DNA of 64,000 nucleotides, from positions 3,968,001 through 4,032,000 of the forward strand of contig NC_085889.1 of NCBI RefSeq assembly GCF_035222375.1. The letters run 5' to 3'. Position 1 is the first letter of the stretch. Each line of letters opens with the position of its first letter. This DNA is from Podospora pseudocomata (lineage: Eukaryota; Ascomycota; Sordariomycetes; Sordariales; Podosporaceae). A program made the translations under genes and the position numbers. The notes under the pieces were generated by a model. That model was given only the letters and a program-made list of their open reading frames with translations. It did no database searches and was not told the origin of the DNA. Positions 22,670-33,226 of the stretch are shown here, piece after piece.

Positions 22670-23285
22670 TTAATCAGCGGCGTGCAAAATACCCTCTAGA
22701 ACCTCAATGCTTTTCTGAAACCTCTCGAGTACATTTATCATCTCCTCAAACCTCTCCTCGAGCTGGCCAATGTGTACCCGCAGACTCGCAATGAAGGCCT
22801 TGTCGTCCGGAATAATGAAGTTCGTATTCTCCTCTCTTTGAAGGTGCTCCTTCGCCAACGCTAAACGCTCCTCCAAATCACCATCCACCACATCGTCATC
22901 CTCATGCATATTCTCCTCCCACTCCTCATCCATAACACCAACCATCGCCTCATCATCCCCACCAGAGTCAACAACGCGGCTTTTTTCTCCTGTGAAAGAA
23001 TTCCAACAAACTTTCCGCATCCTTTTCGGTATATTCACAGGAAGTCCTCTTTGGGCCGGGCTCGTTGAGCCGTTTCTGGCGCTCAAACGGAAGCTTCTTC
23101 TTGACGACCTCCCGACCATCGCAGATGCTGGCAATACGATTCATTGTCAAGAAATAGTGCCTACCCCTCGTGAGGGGCCATATCATGTCAAAATCAGCAG
23201 CTTTGTTAGCTCCCCAGACCTGAAAACAAGCGGCTCGTCGTCTTTGCTTGTATCCAAGGTTGGCTATGTTGTTGTCGGAAGGCAT
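22670..23285 (-). CDS. coiled-coil protein with acidic region, apparent frameshift
   Basis: From ATG 23285 (ATACAATGCC) a frame reads MPSDNNIANLGYKQRRRAAC and continues through VWGANKAADFDMIWPLTRG and KKKLPFERQKRL, then stops after FFHRRKKPRC at 22968. A neighbouring frame takes over at the same place with clear coding character: an acidic stretch (DEEWEENMHEDDDVVDGD) and a helical, coiled-coil-like C terminus (EERFEEMINVLERFQKSIEV) ending at 22670. The change of frame falls on a run of six A at about 22983-22988. I found no intron that links the two parts without creating a stop, so it is a one-base indel: a mutation or a sequencing error. Likely total length about 200 residues; family not recognised. 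Confidence 0.55.
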
Positions 23286-23706
23286 TGTATGTTGTGCGAT
23301 TGTGTTGTCTAGAAAGCTGTTAGCACCACACCTGTCTTTGGGGGGCGAGATGTTCTCGACTTACTTGCGTGATGAGGGGATTCCGTTTGAGGAAAGTGCT
23401 CTGAATACAACAATAAGGACTATCCAAAACGCGCTTTCCCTGACTGAGGCTATCAATGTCCTGGTGGTGCCTTGAACTGCCTCTCGGGGATGCTGCCTGA
23501 GGAGCCATGATATCACCACTACCGGTGAGCACCTGTACCAGCAGTGCAAGATAATATTACAGGGTGATTTATGGACTGATGATTGAATATGTCCTCACAA
23601 GGGATAATCGACATCTGATGGTGTTGAAATATAGCATTTGGAAAATGGGTGGTGAAATAGCAAGAGTTTCGAGGCCAAAAGGCCTAGCCTCTCAGAGTAT
23701 GTGTCA
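23286..23706 (-). other. leader with likely 5' UTR intron; 3' flank of SET gene
   Basis: On the minus strand a strong intron signal (GTAAGT donor at 23364, GCTAACAGCTTTCTAG acceptor ending at 23309) lies just before the start codon of the coiled-coil gene. It may be a 56 nt 5' UTR intron, or link to an upstream coding exon (MAPQAASPRGSSRHH...), though that exon ends in the wrong phase. The rest is flanking DNA between two genes on the same strand. Confidence 0.4.
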
Positions 23707-25055
23707 TCAGTCGTCTTCCATCTCCGATACTGCCTCTGCAAACTGCTTCCATAACTCAGACATCCCATCAACATTTTCATGCTCTTCTCCTCCATACAAA
23801 AGCCACATCTCGTCTGCTTTCTGGATAAATACCTCTGCCTTTTTCAGCTCGTTCAGCTCGATGTAAGCTCTGGCAAAATGGGCATAATACTCCACCAGCT
23901 GCGGCTGTAGTTCTTCTTTTTCGATCAACATCATCGCCTCCCTGACCAGCTGGTCAACCCTCTCCACACTCCCCAACTCAGCAGCCTTCCCCAACGTCTG
24001 GTAGATCTCCAGGATCCTGTCTCGCCGATCATCAGCAGCCTCCCTTTCCCTTGCCGGCGCAGCGCAAAGTGCACACTGACACTGAAACCCCCACGGCTGA
24101 AGGACCGCCTTCCTCTGCTCATGAGTGTACCCGAGCGGTGCATCTGCAATCCCATGTCAGCAACCCGTTCTACCCCTAACTGACAAAACAAAGCAAACTC
24201 ACAGCTATGCGCCACCTCCTCCCCCTTTCCGATTCCTCTCAGAGCAACCACTTCCATAGCCATCTTACTCGGCACCCACCTCCAAAACGCATTCGGCCTG
24301 CAGTTGTGATTCACCCTCGACCCCTCGAGAAAAAGCGCCAAGTGCCCCTCCCCCGCAATCTCAATCCCGAAGCCGTTTGTCCTTAGCACGTCCACGACTA
24401 CAAAATATTATTAGCATACCCGTCCTGACTCCATCACATGACAATATCACTCACCCCAATCCTTTTCATTGCTAGGATTACTCCTCGCCAACCCCTCCAC
24501 CTCCCTCCTCGTCTCCTCGGGCAGATTTCCCACCGCCACATCCAGCATCCTCCTCTTGTTCTTGGCCGAGTACCGATCCCCATTGATAAACTCCAACCTG
24601 ACGATCAAGACGGGAAAGCCAACCATTATCGTCTCGTGTTGTTTGAAGTTGCCTGTTGCAACCAGACCAAGGCCGCGGTTGGGGAGAGGGGCGATTTTCC
24701 ATTTTTCTGCGGAGGTGTTGAAGCGGCGGAAGGGAGGGGGAATGAGGGAGTCATCAAGGGCAGGGGAAATTAAAGCTGCGGCTAAGGGGGGGAAGGTGAT
24801 GACGGAAAGGCCTTGGTTGCGGATGTGGGGGGTGGTGAAGATGCAATCGGGGGGTCCGGACTCGTAGCCGTCTGATGGGGTTGGGCACCAGGGGGTGGGG
24901 GACCAGAAACTGCCGTCTGACTCGAGGGGGCAGGTTGGGATAGGGGAGGAGAGGAGGGGGGTGGGGAGGCAGGTTGTGTATTGGACGGATGCGAGAACTG
25001 AAGAGGAGAAGGTAGAGATGACGAGGAGGGAGATGGTGGCAGGGAGGCGCTTCAT
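23707..25055 (-). CDS. SET-domain protein with N-terminal signal peptide
   Basis: Three exons (25055-24455, 24397-24203, 24143-23707) give 410 residues; both introns have GTGAGT donors and GCTAAT/GCTGAC branch sites. The start is a convincing signal peptide (MKRLPATISLLVISTFSSSV, then LA). The SET domain begins around residue 115 (PNRGLGLVATGNFKQHETI) and contains the core SRVNHNCRPNAF (about 227-236) and EEVAHSYAPLGY (about 262-271, the catalytic Tyr motif). It is followed by a post-SET-like cysteine cluster GFQCQCALC (about 284-292). The C terminus is a helical, TPR-like region. SET proteins transfer methyl groups from S-adenosylmethionine to lysines. This fungal subgroup with an apparent secretory leader is common but its substrate is unknown. 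All key SET residues are present. Confidence 0.88.
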
Positions 25056-26154
25056 TTTGATGTGGGGAAGAAGATAGGTCAGTTAAGTGAGGGTACCGTC
25101 ATCTCGATCGTGGACGGTGCTGAGATATAAGTCGGCTTACAAGAGCGAGGAGCAGCAGAGACATGATACACAAACTGAACATGACACATGGTCGGTTCTT
25201 GTTTTAGTCTATACAGCCGGCTTAGCCAGGAAATTATATCAGACGGGTTTAGCCAATGAGGGAGGTTTTGTAGAGTCTTGTGACTGGTTGAGCTTGGATA
25301 GTGGTGGTAATTAACCGAGTGGAGGGCCAGGGTCATTCAAGACAAAGTCTTGGGCAGGAATCAAGATTGACTTTATACCTATGAATGTATTGAAATGTCC
25401 GCATTCTATGAAGAAGCTGTTAATACTGATAAATGCAAAGCAGTGTGATAATTATTCAATCCCTGGTCTTGTCTCACAATGCTGACTAGGTTCAAATGAT
25501 AGTCGGAGGAATCAAGGATCAAGTGATGAATCAGGGCAATCTCAGGTTGCCAGACTGGCCGACACCGCTCGTTGGAAAGTTTATTATCTTGTTGACTGCC
25601 CCTGAATGTTGACCTTGGACTAGTTGGTTGGTTGGTGAACCACAGCAGTCTTGGTGCCGCATGTCGATGTCCGGAACCGGGTGGGATTTTGTGGTGTTCA
25701 CGCCAAACACGTCAACAAAAAGACATGTCCGATGTGGAGTCTCCCTTCCTTGCTGTGGCCGGGCAGCAACGAAACAAATACCAGTCTAAAAAAAAAAATA
25801 AGAAAATGCGTGCACGTCCGCGATACCCGGTTATCTGGCCAACCACGGCCCGTCGTTCGCTTAAAAGTGGGGATGATCTACTCCAAGAAAGGAAAAAAAT
25901 AAAAAATAAAAAAGGGGAGATGCCCTGGAAGCTTGAGCTCAAAAAAAAAAAAAAGACAAAGCTTCTTGCCCCTCTTCTCATTGTCGTAATCAACTCCTCT
26001 TTTTTTTTTTATTTTTTTTTTTTATCTTCCACTCACTGCCAACGTTCTTTCCTTTTTCTTCTTTCTCACTTTGCCTTCGCTCTCCCTGGTCCCCCACCAC
26101 CACCACTTTTTTTTCTGCACCTGCATTCAACCACTGGCTTTCTTCCCTTCAAAC
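25056..26154. other. intergenic, promoter and long leader with A/T runs
   Basis: About 1.1 kb between divergent genes. From 25780 to 26060 there are runs of A (AAAAAAAAAATAAG, A13) and T (T10, T11) and CT-rich tracts, typical of a long fungal leader or promoter for the gene at 26155. Open frames across it are low complexity and rejected. Confidence 0.55.
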
Positions 26155-27766
26155 ATGCCTCCATCAAAGAGAACCTCATTACAGGCGCAATCTTCTGCCT
26201 CCAAAGACCAGGTATGGGCCTCGTGTTCCACCTCTTTTCTTTTTTTCATGAGCCCGTTTGTCTATTTTCACTCTCACTCTTTCAAAGCAGCAAACAAAGT
26301 CTCATTTTCACGCTCACCTTCTCGATATTCAAAACCCTCATCTTTCTCCCTCAACCGCTCCATTCGATACTAACATTTTTCAACTGAAACAGAAGAAGAA
26401 GAAAAACAACACCACAACAGCTGCCGCACCAACGGCAACAACCGCACCAGAGGAGTCAGAGCCTATGTCTCCTCGTAATAGCATCACGGTAGCACATCGA
26501 ACCATGCCTCCTCCTCCCGCTACACACGCTCGCAGCAGCAGCGCTAGCAGCAAGTCAGGGTCAAGCTCTCTTTCATCCAGCCACAGCAGTCCGCCTCCAG
26601 TCAGTGCACCCAAGGAGAAGGCGATGCCAACCCCAGTCTCGGACGAGGTGGAGATGAGGTCTCCAACAAGTGCGAAGGCTGCTCCAGTATCAACCAGCCC
26701 AAGTGCTAAGACTAACGGCAATCCCGTGGTCAACTCCGATACCAACGGCACTGTAGATGACATCCCGCCAGTGGTACACGCCAAGGGCACACTTCAGGTC
26801 ATCGCTCCCAGGAAGGCCCAGTCACAGATGATGCAACCAGCTTACTCTTTTGAATTTTGCAACAATATCGATGAGATCACTGTGCGTCAACTGGAAGAGG
26901 ACATTGCTGCCTACCACAACGACATGGCCTTTGTTCAAGCCCAACTCTCGGATGAAACTCTGACCCCTCAAGAGTCCCGCACTTTCCAACTGCGGTTGCT
27001 TGATCTTGGCCACCAGATTCGCCATTGCAGGCACCGGATCGAACAGATTTCATTCCAGAACCGCAAGATGGCCAAACCAATTGGTTACAGCCGTCCTGCA
27101 TACACCAATGCCGTTACCCCTATGGTCCCAGCAGCGACAGCCGCAGCCGCAGCAGCTGGCGGCATCAATGGCACGTCCTCCTTCACCGCCAAGCAGCGCC
27201 CTGACGACACGGTGTCTTCGACGCCGACAACGTCGAAGCGCCCTGCTGAAGACGATGAGGATGAAGGAATGACGGATGGACCCTCCAAGAGAGCCAAGCA
27301 GTCCCCTTCACCGACCACAGTAGCCCAACTCACCGAAGAGTACGATTTGAGCGAGATCGAGATCGTTGACACGGGTGAAGAAGGCGACTTACCAGGCGTC
27401 ATCACGGTTCTTCAGCGTCTTGGGTTTTGGAAGTGCCGCCTCTGCTGCTCTCCCAAGTATTTGCTCGCGGGCAGTGGTAGGTCACCGGCTGCGCCATGCA
27501 AGTGGCCACTGAAGGACATCAGCAAAATGATTACGCATTTTACGGAAATGCATAGCGAGCATAGCGTCAATGAGCGTTGTTATGAGTTGGGGATTGCGCT
27601 AGCCAAGAATCGCGGACCGTTTGAGTACTGGCTTCGGAGGACGAGGAATCAGAATATTGGGGATGGCAGGTGCCTTGACGAGGCGATTTACAAGTTGGTG
27701 AATGGGCAGATGCCCGCTCTGTTGAGGCAGCACAGTCGGGCGGCAGCGGGGGTTGCTATGGAGTAG
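26155..27766 (+). CDS. putative nuclear protein with C-terminal Cys/His cluster
   Basis: Two exons (26155-26211 and 26393-27766) give 476 residues. The 181 nt intron has a GTATGG donor, a perfect TACTAAC branch site at 26368-26374 and AACAG acceptor. The N-terminal half is Ser/Pro/Thr-rich and probably disordered. A helical segment (NIDEITVRQLEEDIAAYHND) resembles a coiled coil. A bipartite nuclear-signal-like sequence follows (SKRPAEDDEDEG ... PSKRAKQ). The C-terminal part has WKCRLCCSPKYL, APCKWP and MITHFTEMHSEH (about 365-405), spaced like a zinc-binding Cys2-His2-type unit. It then runs through a conserved-looking helical end. No named family is recognised; a DNA- or chromatin-associated role is an inference. 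Confidence 0.82.
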
Positions 27767-28539
27767 GTTATGGAGCTCTGAAGGGTATTGTTCTGTATGG
27801 ATGGGTTTCGCGCTGCTTTCAGGGGGTTGCATCTTGTTTCTACGGGGTTTTGAAGCATAGGATTTTCGCGTCGCGTTGGTGGTGATGGGTGGTCAGGGCC
27901 ATCACGTGAACGGGCCGTTATCGCAGGGCAAAGCGAGACAAGAGCGACATCCAGGACGAGTGTTCATACTGTATTGAATCCTTGTTGCATCAGATATTTG
28001 GTTGAAACACGGTTGGTGTAGTGTTGTGCGTGCTTTCTTGTAGTTTTACTTCACCACGGAGAGGTGGCCCTGGTATCACGGGCGAGATCAATCCTGTTCC
28101 GAACAGCCATCTGTGAGGTATGAATGTAACCCTCCACCTGCTTACAGACCTTCGGATCTATGGTCATGTTAAAACATTTGATTTTGTACTCTTTGCAGTT
28201 GCCTCTCCCCCCACCCGACTCAACTTACCTTATCAGAAAAGCCTGTCATCTGCCAGCGGATATGGGAGTACAAGCCTGGGGTGCTGTGAACCCCAACAAT
28301 TCACTTGGCTTCGGTCACTCACTCGTGAGCACCTAGACAGGAGCAGACGGTAAGCGCTCACCTATCACCGCTGGCTCCTACCCTGAGGGAATTGATCGCC
28401 ATTCCCCGGGCTGTGGGTCTCTGGTGGCTATAAGGCGTGATCAACCTCTGCGACTCCTTCCACACACTTCATTCAACCTCCTCCAATCCATCAGCTAGCA
28501 GGTACCTAACCAAGCAATAGAAACCTCAGCACCAGCAGC
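27767..28539. other. intergenic with promoter of secreted protein gene
   Basis: 3' flank of the nuclear protein gene followed by the promoter of the first small secreted protein gene, with a TATA box near 28430. No gene seen. Confidence 0.55.
28429..28434 (+). promoter_or_regulatory. TATA box of first secreted paralogue
   Basis: TATAAG in GGTGGCTATAAGGCG, 111 bp before the start codon at 28540. Confidence 0.5.
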
Positions 28540-29269
28540 ATGATCTCTCTCACCACCTTCCTCACCAGCACTCTGGCCCTCTTTGGCGTTTGTCCATCCT
28601 CACTCCCTTCCACTCCCCATCCCAATTAACCCACCCAACAGGTTGTTGTCCACACCGGCTTCGGCCCCGACGGCAAAACCATGGTCGATCTCACCTTTGA
28701 CCTCCCCATTAACCCGGCCGAGCCGAACAGCGCAAAGATTAGCGTCACCGGCACCATCGAACAGGCCGTTGCAAAGATGGAGGGGGAGTACCCCGGCTGG
28801 GACGCGACGTTTGCGTCCCAGCCTGGTGCCGCTGGTGGTGGTGGCGGTGGTGGTAGTCTCTCGAGAATCTTTGAACCGGACCACTACGACTGCAATGTCC
28901 CCGGGGATGAGGACGCGTTGCAGGAGCAGATCTTTGAGGGGATTGAGTACCTCCGGAGGTTGAATGATACTGCCAGGAACGGGCCCGGGCCAGAGAATTG
29001 TGGGAGGGTTAGTTGTAGTTGGAATTCGGCTATCATTTGGTGTAATAATGTGAGTGTTATGAGAGGGGAGGGCGGAGGGCGGAGGGCGGTTGGGCTAACC
29101 TGTGTAACTGCAGAATGACTTTGAGAAGGAGCTTCAGTGGAGGGATATTGCTAATGCGGCGGCGTATGTTACTGTCAAGTGTGCGCTTGATGAGACGGTG
29201 TATGTTAAGGGGCATGGTGAGTATACTAAGGAGGGGTGGTATGTGGTGTTGCGGAGGGATTGGTGCTGA
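28540..29269 (+). CDS. small secreted cysteine-rich protein, paralogue A
   Basis: Three exons (28540-28587, 28642-29049, 29114-29269; all phase 0) give 203 residues. Signal peptide MISLTTFLTSTLALFG runs into VVVHTGFG. Shared with the next plus-strand gene are the blocks ISVTGTIEQAVAKMEGEYPGW, IEYLRRLNDTARNGPG and NCGRVSCSWNSAIIWCNN, then a splice site at the same position and NDFEKELQWRDIA. Six or more cysteines would form disulfides. A Gly run (GGGGGGG) sits in the middle. The block with CGRVSCS and WCN is found in many fungal secreted proteins of unknown role, often counted as effector candidates; that link is from memory, not a search. It has lost the Kex2-like site present in paralogue B. 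Confidence 0.85.
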
Positions 29270-29966
29270 GCAGGCTTGGTGAGTGGGGGTTTAGTTGGGC
29301 TGGGATGCAGTTTTTGAAGCATTTTTAGGTGGGAGTTTGGTTTATGGCCTGGTGTTGATGTTGTCGTCACTTTGAGGCGAACACGGATAAGGCACCGAGT
29401 TTAGCTACTGAAATCGCATGGATCCTCTTTTGCGAATAGCTTCGCTGTCACATACCTACCTTCATTTTGCATCCTGTGATCGCCAATTATCTCATCTCAT
29501 GCCTAGAAAGTTTTGCTGGTGGAGAGCCGCGCAGGTGGGTTGGCCTCCAGCAAACGGGTGGTATGTTCTCCGCCGCCCCTGCCTTACAACTCGGGGCTGG
29601 CTTCAAAGAAAGTCAGATCATCATTCTGGCCCACAGCCCCGAGAGTCATTCTCGTCACTTGGAAGCACATATCCGCACGCTGCGGACCGGGAGTAATGGT
29701 GGACGTAACGAGCTCCACCTCGAGGTACAGGCCAGCCTGGAGCAGCATTAAAGCAGCACTTACGGCCGAGAAATTGCGGGAAGATCTCGTTATTTCATTC
29801 GAATAGTTGAATCGGATTATGCAGTGAACCTACTTGCTCCTGGGTGGGCCACGGCCACTCTCGGGTGAGTATATATTCTTGTCCTCCTGCTCCCGTTGTC
29901 TTCTCCCCTTCCCTAACAATCTATCAGATTCACAACCACCACCTCCAACCACTCACCGTGATCACA
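29270..29966. other. intergenic between secreted paralogues
   Basis: About 0.7 kb holding the 3' flank of paralogue A and the promoter of paralogue B (TATA box near 29870). Overlapping frames here are not accepted. Confidence 0.5.
29870..29876 (+). promoter_or_regulatory. TATA box of second secreted paralogue
   Basis: TATATAT in GAGTATATATTC, 97 bp before the start codon at 29967, similar in spacing to that of paralogue A. Confidence 0.5.
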
Positions 29967-30777
29967 ATGTTGACAATCTCCACCGTCTTCGCCAGCCTTC
30001 TGGCTCTCTCCACGGTGAGACCATACCTCCGCACCCCTTGATTTCCCATCATCAAAGTCCCACTAACTAGTATCTTAGGTCACTGTGGCCATTCCCGCCC
30101 GCCGCGCCGATGACCCCGGCCCCAACTCGGGAATTGACCCCCAGGGAACCCTCGGCTACGGCACCGTCCCCATCTCCTGGGACCTCCCAACCGACCTGAA
30201 CAATCCCTCCGCCGGCACCATCACCGTGACCGGCACAGTCCAAGAAGCCGTCGCAGCCATGGAAGCCGCCTACCCAGGCTGGAACGCCACCTTCCAGTCC
30301 AAGCTTCCGGCCCCCACCGCGGAGCAGCAGGAGGACGGCGACGATACCTCTGACTTGGGCCTCTTCTCCTTCCCCACGCGCGAGTCGTTCACATGCGACC
30401 TCCCTTACGTCCAGGCCAGCAAGCGTATGATTTGGGATGGCATCCGCTACCTACGCACATTGAGTGGTTCGGCCAAGAATGGCCCCGGTAACCCGGGCAA
30501 GGGCAACTGCGGGAGGGTGAGCTGCAGTTGGAGTGCGGCTATTTGGTGGTGCAATGATGTAGGTTTTGTCGTGTGTAGTGTTGATCTATGGAAAATTAGT
30601 AACAATGACGAAACACAGAATAACTTCGAGAAGGAGGTTGGGTGGAATGATATTGCTGATGGTGCTGAGTTCCTCTGCCGCTCCGACTGTGTCCACAGGA
30701 AGAAGGATGTCTTGGGCCAGGTGTTTTACACGGATAAGTGGAATGTGATTGTTCGTCACGATCAGAACAACTGCTAG
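29967..30777 (+). CDS. small secreted cysteine-rich protein, paralogue B
   Basis: Three exons (29967-30014, 30079-30558, 30619-30777; all phase 0) give 228 residues. Signal peptide MLTISTVFASLLALSTVTVA is followed by IPARR, a possible Kex2 site. The body repeats the blocks of paralogue A: ITVTGTVQEAVAAMEAAYPGW, IRYLRTLSGSAKNGPG and NCGRVSCSWSAAIWWCND, then NNFEKEVGWNDIADG and further cysteines (LCRSDC) ending QNNC. Exon number, intron phases and intron positions match paralogue A, so the pair arose by tandem duplication. The second intron is 60 nt with no stop, so an unspliced message would also be translatable. Confidence 0.87.
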
Positions 30778-31039
30778 AAACCACGAGGATGGTTGGCAAA
30801 AGGGCAGGGGGTGTTTGGGTGGAGCTGTGTCCGGATGAGACAGCAATGATAGTCTCGAGTGGATCTGCGAGACATGATAGCCTCACATTGCATAAATAAC
30901 AGGCAGCTTGATTGAGGATGATTCCAAGGTGAACTTTGTTGTTATGATATGTCCTGTAGCTAACCAAATGGACCATACAATCCCAGATATTCTATCCAAC
31001 CCAGTACCCATCGTCAGGTCCTAAAACATAGACCAGCCC

Positions 31040-31492
31040 TTAACGGGTGCTGCACCTGTAGGATCCAATGGTGGTGCGATCGCCAAAGGTAGCGCAGCCG
31101 TTGACGCCGTTCTTCCAAATCTGGTCGCCAGTGCAGCCCCCGTTTCTGTAGAAGATGCAGTTCTCTCCGGTGCCGTGGCGGATGGAGACGATGGGGAGAT
31201 GGCCGCTGCAGGCCTGGGCGGGGGCCCCGTTTCTGGCGTAGTGGGTGCAAGACACGCCTGGCATGGACTGGCCGAAGGTGAAGCAGGTGTCGTGGAAGGT
31301 GCTGCCGCGGAGGACGCGGTTCTGGACCTGGTCGTTGCAGATTCTGCTGTCGGCGTAGCCGATAACTGTGGAATAGGTTAGTGATGGGGAAGAGGGCAAA
31401 GGGAGGGGGGGTGTGGTTGACGTACTCTGCCAGGCTGAGGCGGACTGGGCCGCTGCGAGGAGGGAGACGAGGGAGGTGAGGGAGAGCTGCAT
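31040..31492 (-). CDS. small secreted eight-cysteine protein
   Basis: Two exons (31492-31426 and 31365-31040) across a 60 nt intron (GTACGT, CACTAACC, CCACAG) give 130 residues. A signal peptide (MQLSLTSLVSLLAAAQSASA) precedes a mature part of about 110 residues with eight cysteines (RICND, DTCFTF, VSCTH, QACSG, ENCIFY, GGCTG, NGCATF, YRCS). These could form four disulfides. Size and cysteine content fit a secreted effector or antimicrobial-type protein, but no family is recognised. It lies convergent to the two secreted paralogues, 260 bp away. Confidence 0.82.
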   Translation of the reverse strand: MQLSLTSLVSLLAAAQSASAWQSTSTTPPLPLPSSPSLTYSTVIGYADSRICNDQVQNRVLRGSTFHDTCFTFGQSMPGVSCTHYARNGAPAQACSGHLPIVSIRHGTGENCIFYRNGGCTGDQIWKNGVNGCATFGDRTTIGSYRCSTR

Positions 31493-33226
31493 TTTGGTGG
31501 TTGGTTGGTTGGTTTGTGTGGAAGTGTAGGATGAGGATGGGTGAAGAGGATGGGACTGATGGGGGTGATGAAGGTTGTACTTGTAGTTTTTGCATTGACT
31601 CTTTGATGGAGAAGAGTTTATAGAGAATTGTCCGAGTGATCCAATCGCTGGTTTAGTCGGTCCACTGCTTGTGGGGGAGGATGTTTGCATTGTCGACCAA
31701 GCCATGGTGATTTTCTTTTCGTACTCGGCATTTTGGGTGTTGATGATCGCGAGTATGACGGGTGTTTTGGTCGGGGTGAGAATGGATGCTCCATAGCTCC
31801 ATAGTATGAGTAGGGATGATGATCCTGATGAGGATTCACTACTCGTATGAAAGAACCGGGGAAGATGGTGTACCGTAGTGTGGTGAGGTGTTGTTGCAAC
31901 GTTAATGGGTGGATCGTATATGGAGGTAGGCTAGGCAACAGTACCTGCGATTGGATGTCTAAGGTAGCGTACATTAGGGGTGCTTCTATCTCTTATTAAT
32001 TGAGCTAGGGCTAGATCAGTGTGGAGATGTCGACTCTATGCTACTGATGGTCTAACTCCTTGGTTTTCTTCCACCGATCTGAGTCGCGTGTTGTTGAGGA
32101 TGTTGGGTGTTTTGGTCTCTTACCTTATCTTGTATGGGCTCTTCCTGAGAGCGTCAACCCCGAAGCATTGAGCCGTGGTATTGTGCGATACTCATGTCAT
32201 CTAGCACATACATCATTCTCCAATTGACCTACATTCCACCTATCTGAATTTCCCCGAGCGGCCTCGGACTCAGGGTCCACGTCCCAGACGCTTGGGTCTT
32301 GTGTTGTAACCCACTGGAGCCACGGGTACGCGGCAGTCTAACCTTGAATCTACTAACCGCTCAGACATTGTAACTTTACATACCATTTCCTCGGATTTTT
32401 GGTACATGAATATCTGAGTCCGAACCTGCTAGCATGGTTTTCTTTCTGTTGCTCCAGCTGGGTTTATTCGCAATGCTTTCGACCATTGATGCTGACCCCA
32501 CTGGACAACAAAGATTCTCGCGTTCACTCTTCACCGATCTTTGACTTCATAGCTCCAAAGACAAACTGGGCACCTCTTACCTGCCCAAGTGGGAATAGCT
32601 GTGCACAGGAAGGGTGGATACTGAGGAGCCAGTACCTTATGCTGTACCGGGTGTGCCGGTGACCCGGTGACCTGTATCCACCATCGCCTTGGGGTTGCAC
32701 CCGAGGCTTGAAGCGGCAACTTAATCGGCGGGATGCGTCTGGCCAGGCGTGGAGTGATGGGATTGTTGATGAGGTTTGAGAGTCCGATGCTCCGGATGTG
32801 TGGGAGAGCAAGAATGGAGAGTTAGTATTGTTGTAGGACATCCGTCGAGGGAATCTCCGGGAAAGCTATCCAACGCCCGTCTTTGGCGTATCCTCAGATC
32901 TTGATGTCATTCCAACAGTTTGGTCTCTCGCACTTTGCGGTTCAACAACACATCCGAGAGATGGTAGTTTCAAAATCCCACTCATGAATTTCGCACGCAA
33001 AGCCAAGCTAGCACGAATAGGGTTACTTAACCCCAGTGTGAGTTGATGACTGGAGGAAGTGGAGAGCATCAGATCCCCTCTCTAGGGCCGCTAGTGGCAA
33101 TTGGGCAGCTGAACCCCTTTCCCCGTTAACGCGCTTCCTGATCCTCCATCACCATCTCGTCGACACGTTGGTAACGACTTGAGTCCAATTCCCAGTCATC
33201 GGCTTCCCGCCACGTCAGTAGCCAAG
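31493..33226. other. gene-poor stretch
   Basis: About 1.7 kb. Near 31500 there is a short (GGTT)n run in the leader of the eight-cysteine gene. Between 31980 and 33220 I see no convincing coding frame, splice-linked exons or terminal repeats. Confidence 0.5.

Noticed and set aside
25632-26387. Long plus-strand open frame before the nuclear protein gene
   Set aside because: Lysine and phenylalanine runs come from A and T tracts in the leader. The real gene starts at 26155 in another frame and is supported by its intron.
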